The notes beneath the pieces were generated by a model that was not told the DNA's origin, did not search any database, and saw only the letters and a program-made list of their open reading frames with translations. This document shows positions 45,901-58,452 of a stretch of DNA of 64,000 nucleotides, in pieces (the stretch's first letter is position 1; every line of letters begins with the position of its first letter). Where the stretch lies: assembly GCA_933228675.1 (NCBI GenBank), contig OW121743.1:69256834-69320833 (forward strand). Reading direction: 5' to 3'. The position numbers and the translations under genes were made by a program. The stretch is from Stomorhina lunata. Its lineage: Eukaryota; Arthropoda; Insecta; Diptera; Rhiniidae.

Positions 45901-47496
45901 CGCACGGCAACTTTAAATTTCGATCTTGAAATTAACGAAGAGATACGCAACGAAGTTTTAGTTCTGGTCGAAGACATGTGCTTGCTCATGTGCGGCAGTC
46001 TCCTGTCGACATTAGGATTGCCAGCGCCCAATCGTTCGATCCACGATGCATTCAATTCCGAATTGCAACGAGAGAAAGCCTATGATCGAGATGAGCTCGC
46101 CAAAAGAGTCCAAACAAATGTGCCATTATTGAATCCCGAACAGAAGAACGTGTACGATTCGCTAATGAAGGTTGTTGACGATGGAACAGGAGGCATTTAC
46201 TTTCTCGATGCTCCAGGTGGAACAGGCAAGACATTCGTCATTTCGTTGATTCTGGCAACAATTCGGTCAAGATCACAAATTGCGTTAGCTGTTGCATCTT
46301 CTGGAATTGCTGCCACATTGTTGGAAGGCGGTCGAACTGCACATTCCGCTTTCAAGCTGCCGCAGAATCATCACACAATTGACGAGCCAACGTGCCCAAT
46401 AACCAAGAATTCGGCGACAGGCAAATTGATGCGAGAATGCAAAATCATCATTTGGGATGAATGCACGATGGCGCATAAACGAGCTTTGGAGGCAGTTGAC
46501 CGAACAATGAAGGATCTACGAGGTGATTTAAGACGATTTGGTGGGGCTTTGATATTGCTCTCCGGAGATTTCCGTCAAACACTTCCCGTCATCCCGAAAT
46601 CTTCTGCTGCGGATGAACTTAACGCATGCCTAAAATCTTCGTCTTTGTGGCGGCATGTCCAGAAGTTGAAATTGAAAACAAACATGAGAGTCGCATTGCA
46701 GAACGACCCATCGGCTGCTGAATTCTCGAGACAACTGCTGGAGCTTGGCAACGGCCAAATTCCTATTGATGTTTCGACTGGACTGATATCGTTCCCTGAA
46801 AATTTTTGTGAATTCACATCGTCCAAGGAAGAACTCATCAGCAAAGTGTTCCCAGGCATTCCACAAAATTACAAAAATCTAGATTGGATTGCTGAACGGG
46901 CAATACTAGCAGCGAAGAATAAGGACGTGGATAGCTTAAACTTAATTATTCAAAGTCAAATCGCAGGGCAACTGCACACGTACAAATCTGTTGACTCCGT
47001 AACCGATCAAAATGAAGCGACTAACTACCCGACGGAATTCTTGAACTCGCTTGATATACCAGGAACTCCCCCGCATAATTTACAGCTGAAGGTGGGATCG
47101 ATTATAATTATGTTGCGGAATCTCAATCCTCCAAAATTGTGCAACGGTACGCGGCTGTCCGTCAAAAACCTAATGAACAATGTGATTCAGGCGACAATCA
47201 TCAAGGGCAAATTCAAAGGAGAGGAACTCCTTATCCCACGAATTCCCATTATTCCAACTGACCTTCCTTTCCAATTCAAGCGGATTCAGTTCCCCGTTCG
47301 ATTGGCATTTGCGATGACAATCAATAAATCGCAAGGCCAATCACTCGAAGTCTGTGGGATTAATCTTGAATTTCCCTGTTTTTCGCACGGTCAGCTATAC
47401 GTTGCATGTTCGCGTGTTGGGAAACCGTCTTCGTTATTTGTTTTTGCGCCGGAAAAAAAAACGAAAAACATTGTTCATCAAATCGCTCTCTATTGA
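42999..47496 (+). CDS. Helitron RepHel protein (HUH Rep endonuclease plus PIF1-like helicase)
   Basis: Exons 42999..43526, 43599..44097 and 44162..47496 join in phase with GT-AG introns of 72 and 64 nt. They give 1453 residues with no internal stop, usual for the family. A Cys-rich motif lies near residues 85-110 (CQHCKALKF, then CCAGG). The Rep domain shows FITFTCNPKWPEI, the HUH motif in KRGLPHAHILLW (near 530) and the tyrosine motif YVCKYVNKG (near 670). The helicase shows Walker A APGGTGKT (near 1025), Walker B IIWDECT, LSGDFRQTLPV, and the C-terminal INKSQGQSLE and GQLYVACSRVG motifs (near 1395). It would nick, transfer and unwind DNA for rolling-circle transposition in the nucleus. No catalytic residue appears missing. 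An AATAAA lies at 47505. Confidence 0.93.
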
Positions 47497-47576
47497 TTAC
47501 ATTAAATAAATCATATTGAAAATTTAAACATTTGTATCGTATTATTATTCTAAAGTTTGCCTGAAGGCTTAAAATT

Positions 47577-47607
47577 GGGGCGAGACGAAGTTCGCCGGGT
47601 CCGCTAG
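47577..47607 (+). other. Helitron 3' terminal hairpin and CTAG end
   Basis: Five-base stem GGCGA/TCGCC with an 8-nt loop, then GGGTCCG and CTAG, then host T. This is the standard Helitron termination structure. Confidence 0.85.
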
Positions 47608-48149
47608 TAATATATAACATGTAAGGTTCAATACATTTGTCAAAAGTTTCCCAAAATTAAAAGAATTTCATTTTAACTTAAAGTTTTGACAAACAAACGG
47701 ATATGCTTAGATATCAAATTTTGTTAAACCTTTTGCGAAATACATTATTTTAAAAGTCCCTAAGGTATGTTACACAATATTTGCTTAAAGGTCTGAGTTT
47801 TCGATCCTTAAAAAAAATGACTTTTTTAGGTAAATTATTAAAATTTCACATTTTTCTAAAACCGATCCTTAAACTTTGTATTTGTTTAAACTACGAATAT
47901 AATTCTTGTGTTTAATGTTTTTTTTTATTTATATTAAAAGTCTATTTTCTATTTTAGTTTTAATTAAATTTAATATTAAATGTATTTGTAGTTAATGCCT
48001 TTCAATTGGAAGGAATGATTTTGTTAAATTATTTTTTGTTGCTTAGAAAATTTAAATAAATTATAATTTAAAACAATTGAAACTAAAATTAAAGGATTAT
48101 GTATTTGTTTTTGTGTTAAATTAAACAATTTCTAAAAAAATTGAAGAAA
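47608..48149. other. AT-rich spacer, nothing recognised
   Basis: No open frame, tandem repeat or element end was seen. Confidence 0.4.
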
Positions 48150-48470
48150 TAATTAGAAATTTTAAGTGAAAATCATTAAAAGTATTTCATAGGCCTAATT
48201 ACAAAATCTGAGAGATTTAAAAAAATCATGTTGCATATTTTTAGGATTATCAAAATAATGAGTTAATCATTAATAATTTCGATTCTTGGATCATTTTAGA
48301 AATAATATAATTTTAATAATCGATAAAGGTCAACCATAAATTTTTAGATTTCTAACTTTTTTCTAAAACCTCCTAAAAGTAGGCAACATGATTTTCGCAA
48401 AAATCTTTTCAAATTCGAATCGTTACGAATGCCCTTGTTTAAACAAAGATTTTCACTTAAAATTTTTAAA
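48150..48470. mobile_element. Fold-back element
   Basis: GAAATTTTAAGTGAAAATC (48156) is mirrored by GATTTTCACTTAAAATTTTT (48448). AATCATGTTGCATATTTTTA (about 48225) is mirrored by CTCCTAAAAGTAGGCAACAT (about 48371). The arms are imperfect and nested, and there is no coding capacity. CTCCTAAAAGTA is shared with the fold-back at 38740-38905. Confidence 0.55.
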
Positions 48471-48537
48471 ATCTTTCTACGTCATTCCGAAATTATTTTT
48501 CAAATGTTAATAAACTAAAATAAAATACCTTAAAATT

Positions 48538-48543
48538 ATTTAT
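48538..48543 (-). promoter_or_regulatory. Polyadenylation signal for the minus-strand membrane-protein gene
   Basis: TTTATT on the plus strand is AATAAA on the minus strand, about 72 nt past the stop at 48615-48617. Confidence 0.45.
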
Positions 48544-48614
48544 TAAACTTAACATCATAATTTATAACTAATAATTCAAAATTTATCTTAAGGGATTTAA
48601 TTTTTCCTCGGTTT

Positions 48615-51600
48615 TTAAAGCTTTGTATGTTTAACAGTGTCGGTCCAATAGTTTTGTATTGTCATGGCCTCCAAGGAATTCAAAAATGAATCATTATCCA
48701 GGCTATACATTTCATCGGAATTATCCTGTAAATATTAACAAAAAGTTTTAGTAAATTCAAATAAATTTGTATTCAATTTAAAGCGATGAAAAACGATGTT
48801 GTTCTTACAGTACTTACACTAACACGCATCGTACTATCGTCGATATAAACACTGGAGTCCGGCTCACTTAATGCCTGTGGCTTATTTAGGAAACGACGGC
48901 GATAAAGTACAATGCCCACGGTACCCACGGTACAGCAGATACCAAATACTGTAAAACATATGGCCGATATTGCACCAACGTCCATGAAATAAGCGCGCTA
49001 GAAAAAAAAAAACAAAAATATTTTAAAGAAATTTTTTCTACAGGAAAAATTATTCTATAAGAAAAATTTTTTCTACAGGAAAAATTATTCTATAAGAAAA
49101 ATTTTTTTAACGACTATTTTTCTATAAGAAAAATTTTTTAACGACAATTTTTCTATAAGAAAAATTTTTTAATGAAAATTTTTCTATAAGAAAAATTTTT
49201 TAACGAAAATTTTTCTATAATAAAAATTTTTTAACGAAAATTTTTCTATAATAAAAATTTGTTAACGAAAATTTTTCTATAAGAAAAATTTTTTAACGAA
49301 AATTTTTCTATAAGAAAAATTTTTTAACGAAAATTTTTCTATAAGAAAAATTTTTTAACGAAAATTTTTCTATAAGAAAAATTTTTTAACGAAAATTTTT
49401 CTATAAGAAAAATTTTTTAACGAAAATTTTTCTATAAGAAAAATTTTTTAACGAAAATTTTTCTATAATAAAAATTTGTTAACGAAAATTTTTCTATAAT
49501 AAAAATTTGTTAACGAAAATTTTTCTATAAGAAAAATTTTTTAAGGAAAATTTTTCTATAAGAAAAATTTTTTAACGAAAATTTTTCTATAAGAAAAATT
49601 TTTTAACGAAAATTTTTCTATAAGAAAAATTTTTTAACGAAAATTTTTCTATAAGAAAAATTTTTTAACGAAAATTTTTCTATAAGAAAAATTTTTTAAC
49701 GAAAATTTTTCTATAAGAAAAATTTTTTAACGAAAATTTTTCTATAAGAAAAACTTTTTAACGAAAATTTTTCTATAAGAAAAATATTTTAACGAAAATT
49801 TTTCTATAAGAAAAATATTTTAACGAAAATTTTTCTATAAGAAAAATTTTTTAACGAAAATTTTTCTATAAGAAAAATTTTTTAACGAAAATTTTTCTAT
49901 AAGAAAAATTTTTTAACGAAAATTTTTCTATAAGAAAAATTTTTGAACGAAAATTTTTCTATAAGAAAAATTTTTTAACGAAAATTTTTCTATAAGGAAA
50001 ATTTTTTAACGAAAATTTTTCTATAAGAAACATTTTTTAACAAAAATTTTTCTATAAGAAAAATTTTTCTATACGAAAAATTTTTTTAACGAAAATTTTT
50101 CTATACGAAAAATTTTTTTAACGAAAATTTTTCTATACGAAAAAATTTTTTAACGAAAATTTTTCTATACGAAAAAATTTTTTAACGAAAATTTTTCTTT
50201 ACGAAAAAATTTTTTAACGAAAATATTTCTATACGAAAAATTTTTTTAACGAAAATTTTTCTATAAAAAAAATTTTCTATACGAACAATTTTTATAAGGA
50301 AAATTTTTTTATACGAAACATTTTTTTTTAACAAAAATATTTCTGTACGAAAAATTTTTTTTAACGAAAATGTTTCTATACAAAAAATTTTTTTCAACAA
50401 AAATTTTTCTTTATGAAAACTTTTTTTAAAGAAAATTTTTCTATAGAAGAAATTTTTAACGAAAATTTTCTATAAAAAACTTTAATATCGGAAATTTTTT
50501 ATTGAAAACATTAATTTCGAAAATTTTGTATAGAAAAATTTATAGAAAACTTAAATGACATAAATTTTCTATAAAAAACTTTAATATCGAAAATTTTATA
50601 TAGAAATTTTGAATATCAACAATTTTCTATAGAAATTTTTATGTAAAAAATGTTCTTTAGAAAACTTTAATATTGAAAATTTTCTATAGAAAACTTTAAT
50701 ATCGCAAATTTTCTATAGAAAATTTTCTATAGAAAACTTTTACATCGTAAATTTTCTGAAGAAAACTTTAATATTGAAAATTTTCTATAGAAAACTTTAA
50801 TATCGCAAATTTTCTATAGAAAATTTTCTATAGCAAACTTTAATATCGAACATTTTCTATAGAAAACTTTAATATCAAAAATTTTCTATAGAAAACTTTA
50901 ATATCGAAAATTTTTTATAGAAAATTTTAGTATCGAAAATTTTTTATAGAAAATTTTAGTATCGAACATTTTCTATAGAAAACTTTTATAACGAAAAATT
51001 CTATTGAAAATTTTAATATCGAAAATTTTATATAGAAAACTTTAATATCGAAAATGTTTGTTAAAAATTTTTTTAAGGAAAATTTTTCGATAAGAAAAAT
51101 TTGTTAACGAAAATGTTTCTACATTTATAAATAAACTCACTTGTACAGATAACGCTTCTGACGATATATTGCTCTCCTCACTGTCATACTCATTGACCGT
51201 GGTAGCCGCCGATCTTGTAAGTAAATTTTTCGAATCCGACGAATAATTTATATAACGATTAACTTTATATTCCGATAGACCCTTCGACTTTCGCGAACGA
51301 TGTTCACTTTCTTCACGTCTCAAATCCTCTGGCTTATTAACATTTTCTAAAGTGATGGGTATTTTGTGAGCCTCTTCCGCTGAATCGTGTGAAATATCAG
51401 TGGTAACATGAGCGGGCATTTTATTTAACCAATCTAAGTTACCTATTTGGGCCTTGACAATTTTCGGCGTTGCCGGGGCCTGTGGTAATTGGGTAGTTGC
51501 ATTGCTGCTTGTGGTGGTGGCTATTGATGATTGTGTTGTTGTATTGGTTTGGGGATCATCACTTTCTCTAGTGCTATTGGTGGTAGAATTCGGTGATAGT

Positions 51601-54511
51601 CCTCCATTTAGTAGGGGATCAGTGGTATTTGTACTCTCCGAGGGATGGTTATCGGTAAAGTTGGTGTAATTGTTGGACTCTACCACCGTGACATTCGGTG
51701 TAGGAGTTTCTAAGGGTTTCTCAATTATTTGAGGATCAATTGCTGTATTATTTTTGCTATCCTCCGCCGATCTTTTAACATCAACTTCATGATCTTCTTT
51801 ATTAGAAGTTACAGCATTTTCTTCTTTTTGCTCCTGTTCGACTTCCATTTGTTCAAGATTGACTTTTTTGTCGGTATTTTCTGTGTCCTCCTCATTTTCA
51901 TAGTAGTCATATTGATCATCCGGATAATTTGTGTTAAGTGGTTCTGGTTCCTGCTTTTCTGGTGTCAGTGGAATTTGTGAACTTGTTGTGGGAGTTGTTT
52001 GGCTTTTACCTTCCACCTGGTGTAGTTTTAGTTTGCCTTCTGTGGGAGTTTTTACATAATTTGGTACATCTGTTGTCCATTTTTGGGTCTGATAGAGTCG
52101 GGTCACCAATTTATTGGCATTATCGTGTGGCTGTTTCTGATTGTACTCGAGTGATGATTCCGCGCTTGGATATGTGTGTACGACCATAATTAGGGGAAAC
52201 ATGAGATCTGGAAGAAAGGGAAGAAAAATGTTACAAAAAATTGTCAATATTTTTTTTATTTCGATATTAAGGTTTTGTATAGAAAACTTTCGATATAAAA
52301 TTTTTTTAAAGAAAATTTTCGATATAAATTTTTTTTAAAGAAAATTTTCGATATAAAAGTTTTAAATAGAAAATTTTCGATACTAAAGTTTTTTTGTAGA
52401 AAATTTTCGATAGAAAATTTTCGACATTAAAATTTTCTATAGAAAATTTTCGATATTAAAATTTTCTATAGAAAATTTTCGATATTAAAATTTTCTATAA
52501 AAAATTTTCGATATTAAAATTTTTATTGAAATAATTAAGCTTGAGGCATATAATATGCCTCAAGCTTAATTATTTCAATAAAATTTAAAAATCAAAGGCA
52601 GAATAAAATATAGTTTATCAAGTTGATATTAAAATTTTCTATAGAAAATTTTCGATATTAAAATTTTCTATAGAAAATTTTCGATATTAAAATTTTCTAT
52701 AGAAAATTTTCGATATTAAAATTTTCTATAGAAAATTTTCGATATTAAAATTTTCTATAGAAAATTTTCGATATTAAAATTTTCGGTATTAAAATTGTCT
52801 ATAGAAACTTTTCGGTATTAAAATTTTCTATAGAAAATTTTCGGTATTAAAATTTTCTATAGAAAATTTTCGGTATTAAAATTTTCTATAGAAAATTTTC
52901 GGTATTAAAATTTTCTATAGAAAATTTTCGGTATTAAAATTTTCTATAGAAAATTTTCGGTATTAAAATTTTCTATAGAAAATTTTCGGTATTAAAATTT
53001 TCTATAGAAAATTTTCGGTATTAAAATTTTCTATAGAAAATTTTCGGTATTAAAATTTTCTATAGAAAATTTTCGGTATTAAAATTTTCTATAGAAAATT
53101 TTCGGTATTAAAATTTTCTATAGAAAATTTTCGGTATTAAAATTTTCTATAGAAAATTTTCGGTATTAAAATTTTCTATAGAAAATTTTCGGTATTAAAA
53201 TTTTCTATAGAAAATTTTCGATATTTAAATTTTCTATAGAAAATTTTCGATATTAAAATTTTCTATATTAAAATGTTCTATAGAAAATTTTCGATATTAA
53301 AATTTTCTATAGAAAATTTTCGATATTAAAATTTTCTATAGAAAATTTTCGATATTAAAATTTTCTTTAGAAAATTTTCGATATTAAAATTTTCAAAGAA
53401 AATTTTCGATATTAAAATTTTTTATAGAAAATTTTCGATATTAAAATTTTCAAAGAAAATTTTCGATATTAAAATTTTCTATAGAAAATTTTCGATATTT
53501 AAATTTTCTATAGAAAATTTTCGATATTAAAATTTTCTATAGAAAATTTTCGATATTTAAATTTTCTATAGAAAATTTTCGATATTAAAATTTTTGATAT
53601 TAAAATTTTCTGTAGAAAATTTTTGATATTAAAATTTTCTATAGAAAATTTTCGATATTAAAGTTGTCTAGAAAAAGTTTTCTATAGAAAATTTTCGATA
53701 TTAAAATTTTTGATATAAAAATTTTCTATAGAAAATTTTTGATATACAAATTTTCTATAGAAAATTTTCGATATAAAAATTTTCTATAGAAAATTTTCGA
53801 TATAAAAATTTTCTATAGAAAATTTTCGATATAAAAATTTTCTATAGAAAATTTTCGATATTAAAATTTTCTATAGAAAATTTTCGATATAAAAATTTTC
53901 TATAGAAAATTTTCGATATTAAAATTTTCGATATAAAAATTTTCTATAGAAAATTTTCGGTATAAAAATTTTCTATAGAAAATTTTCGATATAAAAATTT
54001 TCTATAGAAAATTTTCGACATAAAAATTTTCTATAGCAAATTTTCGATACTAAAGTTTTCTGGAGAAAATCTTCTATATGAAAGTTTCTATAGAAAATTT
54101 TCGATATTAACTTTTTTCATAGAAAATTTTCTATATAAAAATTTTTATATGAAATTTTTGATATTAAAATTTTCTATAGAAAATTTTCGATATTAAAGTT
54201 TTCTATAGAAAATATTCGATATTAAAGTTTTCTATAGAAAATATTCGATAATAAAATTTTCGATATTAAAGTTTTTTATAGAAAATTTTCAATGTTTAAG
54301 TTTTCTAAAGAAATTTTTCGATGTTAAAGTTTTCTATAGAAAATTTTCGATATTAAAATTTTCAACGTGAAAGGTTTTTATAGAAAATGTTGACTTCGAC
54401 TTTGAAATATTGAAAACATCAAATTTGAGAAATATAATAATATTAAGCGGATGTCTACTTACTACTCATTACTGTTATCCAGAACCAATGAGACCACCAA
54501 TAGAAGGTCAT
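48615..54511 (-). CDS. Mucin-like single-pass (type I) membrane protein, family not recognised
   Basis: Minus-strand exons 54511..54463, 52207..51141, 48997..48818 and 48725..48615 join in phase with GT-AG sites and give 468 residues. Exons 1 and 2 together make a hydrophobic signal peptide (WWSHWFWITVM, then LMFPLIMVV, residues 1 to about 28). Residues of roughly 35-370 form a hydrophilic ectodomain. It has acidic patches (DDQYDYYENEED), many Thr/Ser/Pro residues and numerous N-glycosylation sequons (NYT, NFT, NST, NAT), with no Cys-rich fold. A transmembrane helix (AISAICFTVFGICCTVGTVG) spans about residues 378-402 and is followed by the stop-transfer RRR. The cytoplasmic tail of about 65 residues reads like a conserved module (VYIDDSTMRVS, DEMYSLDNDSFLNSLEAM, TIQNYWTD). 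Introns 1 and 2 are filled by minisatellites. Function is unknown. Signalling or adhesion is only a guess. Confidence 0.8.
49010..50455 (-). repeat. 31-bp minisatellite array (CGTTAA linker, inverted on the plus strand)
   Basis: On the plus strand units read TTTTTTAACG, AAAATTTTT, CTATAAGAAAAA at 31 bases. This is the reverse complement of the CGTTAAG type seen at 18.6-21.3 kb, with CTTATAG for CTATAG. About 45 copies, very regular between 49260 and 50040. The array lies in an intron of the membrane-protein gene. Confidence 0.95.
50456..51115 (-). repeat. 29-bp minisatellite (inverted CGATATT type) continuing the intronic array
   Basis: Units read CTATAGAAAA, CTTTAATATCG, AAAATTTT on the plus strand. 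It directly abuts the CGTTAA-type array and is moderately degenerate. Confidence 0.8.
52255..54380 (+). repeat. 29-bp minisatellite array in intron 1 of the membrane-protein gene
   Basis: The monomer is an AAAATTTT, CTATAG, AAAATTTT palindrome of 22 bp plus the linker CGATATT. A contiguous block of about 15 copies (52784-53196) has CGGTATT instead. Units with CGATATA linkers occupy about 53700-54050, and both edges are decayed. Confidence 0.95.
52520..52584. repeat. Near-perfect palindrome inside the satellite array
   Basis: TTTTATTGAAATAATTAAGC, then TTGAGGCATAT, is followed without a spacer by the exact inverse. Arms are about 31 bp around a single central base. Unique sequence follows to about 52620 before the satellite resumes. 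It interrupts the 29-bp register. Confidence 0.9.
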
Positions 54512-55164
54512 GATGCAGTTTGATAGATGATGACTTCAATGTTGAAATGAACTGTAAAGAAATTGTAAAAACACAATAATTAAAAATGATTCATCAATAA
54601 AATACAAATTAAATTGAATACAGAAACATGTCAGAAAAATGGCAGCTGAATCAGCAGCAAACGGCTTTTAACAAATGTCATCATAGGTCGGTACGTAGTC
54701 ATGTAAAACATATACGAAAAACTCATGTATAGGCAATTGCTAGAAAGTTATTAACTATTTTACAATAAAAAAAAATACTTAATATTTTTACAAATAAAAA
54801 ATTGATTGGTTTCTAGGAAATTGTGGGTATGTTAACGAGAAAAGTGGGACGTATAATATTTTGTGATTTATATTAAATTATTTATTATTGATCTTTTTAT
54901 TTCTTTTCTAATATTTAAATAAATTCCCCTTTTTAAGTGAATTCCCTTTATGTTGGATGAGCATTTTTTTATTCACAATTTTTAAATGAACGAAAATTTG
55001 CATTAAATTATTTATTCATTCATTCACAAGTACTCAGGTGTAAATCTATTTAAAATATGTCTCAAATATTTTAAATTAATTCAAACGATAAACAATGAAA
55101 ATAAAAAACATCAAAAAGCGTAGCTATAATTTTTTTGGGGAGGACTAAATCATACAAACGTTTT
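54512..55164. other. Upstream region of the membrane-protein gene
   Basis: AT-rich. It should contain the promoter and 5' UTR of the minus-strand gene starting at 54511. No coding region or clear promoter motif was seen. Confidence 0.4.
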
Positions 55165-58100
55165 TTATCTAAAATTTTCGATATTAAAATTTTCTATAGA
55201 AAATTTTCGATATTAAAATTTTCTATAGAAAATTTTCGATACTAAAATTTTCTATCAAAAATTTTCGATATTAAAATTTTCTATAGAAAATTTTCGATAT
55301 TAAAATTTTCTATAGAAAATTTTCGATATTAAAATTTTCTACAGAAAATTTTCGATATTAAAATTTTCTATAGAAAATTTTAATATCGAAAATTTTAGAT
55401 AAAAAACGATATTAAAATTTTCTATAGAAAATTTTCGATATTAAAATTTTCTATAGAAAATTTTCGATATTAAAATTTTCTAAAGAAAATTTTCGATATT
55501 AAAATTTTCTAAAGAAAATTTTCGATATTAAAATTTTCTAAAGAAAATTTTCGATATTAAAATTTTCTATAGAAAATTTTCGATATTAAAATTTTCTATA
55601 GAAAATTTTCGATATTAAAATTTTCTATAGAAAATTTTCGATATTAAAATTTTCTATAGAAAATTTTCGATATTAAAATTTTCTATAGAAAATTTTCGAT
55701 ATTAAAATTTTCTATAGAAAATTTTCGATATTAAAATTTTCTATAGAAAATTTTCGATATTAAAATTTTCTATAGAAAATTTTCGATATTAAAATTTTCT
55801 ATAGAAAATTTTCGATATTAAAATTTTCTATAGAAAATTTTCGATATTAAAATTTTCTATAGAAAATTTTCGATATTAAAATTTTCTATAGAAAATTTTC
55901 GATATTAAAATTTTCTATAGAAAATTTTCGATATTAAAATTTTCTATAGAAAATTTTCGATATTAAAATTTTCTATAGAAAATTTTCGATATTAAAATTT
56001 TCTATAGAAAATTTTCGATATTAAAATTTTCTATAGAAAATTTTCGATATTAAAATTTTCTATAGAAAATTTTCGATATTAAAATTTTCTATAGAAAATT
56101 TTCGATATTAAAATTTTCTATAGAAAATTTTCGATATTAAAATTTTCTATAGAAAATTTTCGATATTAAAATTTTCTATAGAAAATTTTCGATATTAAAA
56201 TTTTCTATAGAAAATTTTCGATATTAAAATTTTCTATAGAAAATTTTCGATATTAAAATTTTCTATAGAAAATTTTCGATATTAAAATTTTCTATAGAAA
56301 ATTTTCGATATTAAAATTTTCTATAGAAAATTTTCGATATTAAAATTTTCTATAGAAAATTTTCGATATTAAAATTTTCTATAGAAAATTTTCGATATTA
56401 AAATTTTCTATAGAAAATTTTCGATATTAAAATTTTCTATAGAAAATTTTCGATATTAAAATTTTCTATAGAAAATTTTCGATATTAAAATTTTCTATAG
56501 AAAATTTTCGATATTAAAATTTTCTATAGAAAATTTTCGATATTAAAATTTTCTATAGAAAATTTTCGATATTAAAATTTTCTATAGAAAATTTTCGATA
56601 TTAAAATTTTCTATAGAAAATTTTCGATATTAAAATTTTCTATAGAAAATTTTCGATATTAAAATTTTCTATAGAAAATTTTCGATATTAAAATTTTCTA
56701 TAGAAAATTTTCGATATTAAAATTTTCTATAGAAAATTTTCGATATTAAAATTTTCTATAGAAAATTTTCGATATTAAAATTTTCTATAGAAAATTTTCG
56801 ATATTAAAATTTTCTATAGAAAATTTTCGATATTAAAATTTTCTATAGAAAATTTTCGATATTAAAATTTTCTATAGAAAATTTTCGATATTAAAATTTT
56901 CTATAGAAAATTTTCGATATTAAAATTTTCTATAGAAAATTTTCGATATTAAAATTTTCTATAGAAAATTTTCGATATTAAAATTTTCTATAGAAAATTT
57001 TCGATATTAAAATTTTCTATAGAAAATTTTCGATATTAAAATTTTCTATAGAAAATTTTCGATATTAAAATTTTCTATAGAAAATTTTCGATATTAAAAT
57101 TTTCTATAGAAAATTTTCGATATTAAAATTTTCTATAGAAAATTTTCGATATTAAAATTTTCTATAGAAAATTTTCGATATTAAAATTTTCTATAGAAAA
57201 TTTTCGATATTAAAATTTTCTATAGAAAATTTTCGATATTAAAATTTTCTATAGAAAATTTTCGATATTAAAATTTTCGATATTAAAATTTTCTATAGAA
57301 AATTTTCGATATTAAAATTTTCTATAGAAAATATTCGATATTAAAATTTTCTATAGAAAATTTTGGATATTAAAATTTTCTATAGAAAATTTTCGATATT
57401 AAAATTTTCTATAGACAATTTTCGATATTAAAATTTTCTATAGAAAATTTTCGATATTAAAATTTTCTATAGAAAATTTTCGATATTAAAATTTTCTATA
57501 GAAAATTTTCGATATTAAAATTTTCTATAGAAAATTTTAATATCGAAAATTTTCTATAGAAAATTTTCGATATTAAAATTTTCTATAGAAAATTTTCGAT
57601 ATTAAAATTTTCTATAGAAAATTTTCGATATTAAAATTTTCTATAGAAAATTTTCGATATTAAAATTTTCTATAGAAAATTTTCGATATTAAAATTTTCT
57701 ATAGAAAATTTTCGATATTAAAATTTTCTATAGAAAATTTTCGATATTAAAATTTTCTATAGAAAATTTTCGATATTAAAATTTTCTATAGAAAATTTTC
57801 GATATTAAAATTTTCTATAGAAAATTTTCGATATTAAAATTTTCTATAGAAAATTTTCGATATTAAAATTTTCGATATTAAAATTTTCTATAGAAAATTT
57901 TCGAAATTAAAATTTTCTATAGAAAATTTTCGATATTATAATTTTCTATAGAAAATTTTCGATATTATAATTTTCTATAGAAAATTTTCGATATTAAAAG
58001 TTTCTATAGAAAATTATCGATATTAAAATTTTCTATAGAAAATTTTCGAAATTAAAATTTTCTATAGAAAATTTTCGAAATTAAAATTTTCTATAGAAAA

Positions 58101-58452
58101 TTTTCGATATTATAATTTTCTATAGAAAATTTTCGATATTAAAATTTTCTATAGAAAATTTTCGATATTAAAATTTTCTATAGAAAATTTTCGATATTAA
58201 AATTTTCTATAGAAAATTTTCGATATTAAAATTTTCTATAGAAAATTTTCGATATTAAAATTTTCTATAGAAAATTTTCGATATTAAAATTTTCTATAGA
58301 AAATTTTCGATATTAACATTTTCTATAGAAAATTTTCGATATTAACATTTTCTATAGAAAATTTTCGATATTATAATTTTTTATAGAAAATTTTCCATAT
58401 CGAAAATTTTCTATAGAAAATTTTCGATATTTAAATTTTCTATAGAATATTT
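55165..58452 (+). repeat. 29-bp minisatellite array (CGATATT linker), about 113 copies
   Basis: The CTATAG-centred 22-bp palindrome plus CGATATT repeats every 29 bases (CTATAG at 55567, 55596 and so on). From about 55560 to 57270 roughly 59 copies are almost identical. Local reversals occur (linker reads AATATCG near 55385 and 57540). Later copies carry AAATT or TATAATT variants. No gene lies within it. Confidence 0.97.

Larger units (their letters stand above)
41716..47607 (+). mobile_element. Apparently complete autonomous Helitron
   Basis: The 5' end begins TCTATATATATAAAAATGG directly after A at 41715. The 3' end is CTAG at 47604-47607 directly before T. This matches the Helitron rules of a TC start, a CTRR end and insertion between A and T with no target duplication. 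A small GC-rich hairpin (GGCGA at 47579-47583, TCGCC at 47592-47596) lies 7 nt before the end. The 5892-bp element encodes one uninterrupted spliced RepHel gene. Its GC content is clearly above the flanks. The intact ends and gene suggest recent insertion and possible activity. Confidence 0.92.

Noticed and set aside
51454..52189. Plus-strand hydrophobic open frames suggesting membrane proteins
   Set aside because: They are the reverse complement of the Asn/Thr/Glu-rich exon of the minus-strand membrane-protein gene, which naturally reads as Val/Leu/Phe-rich.
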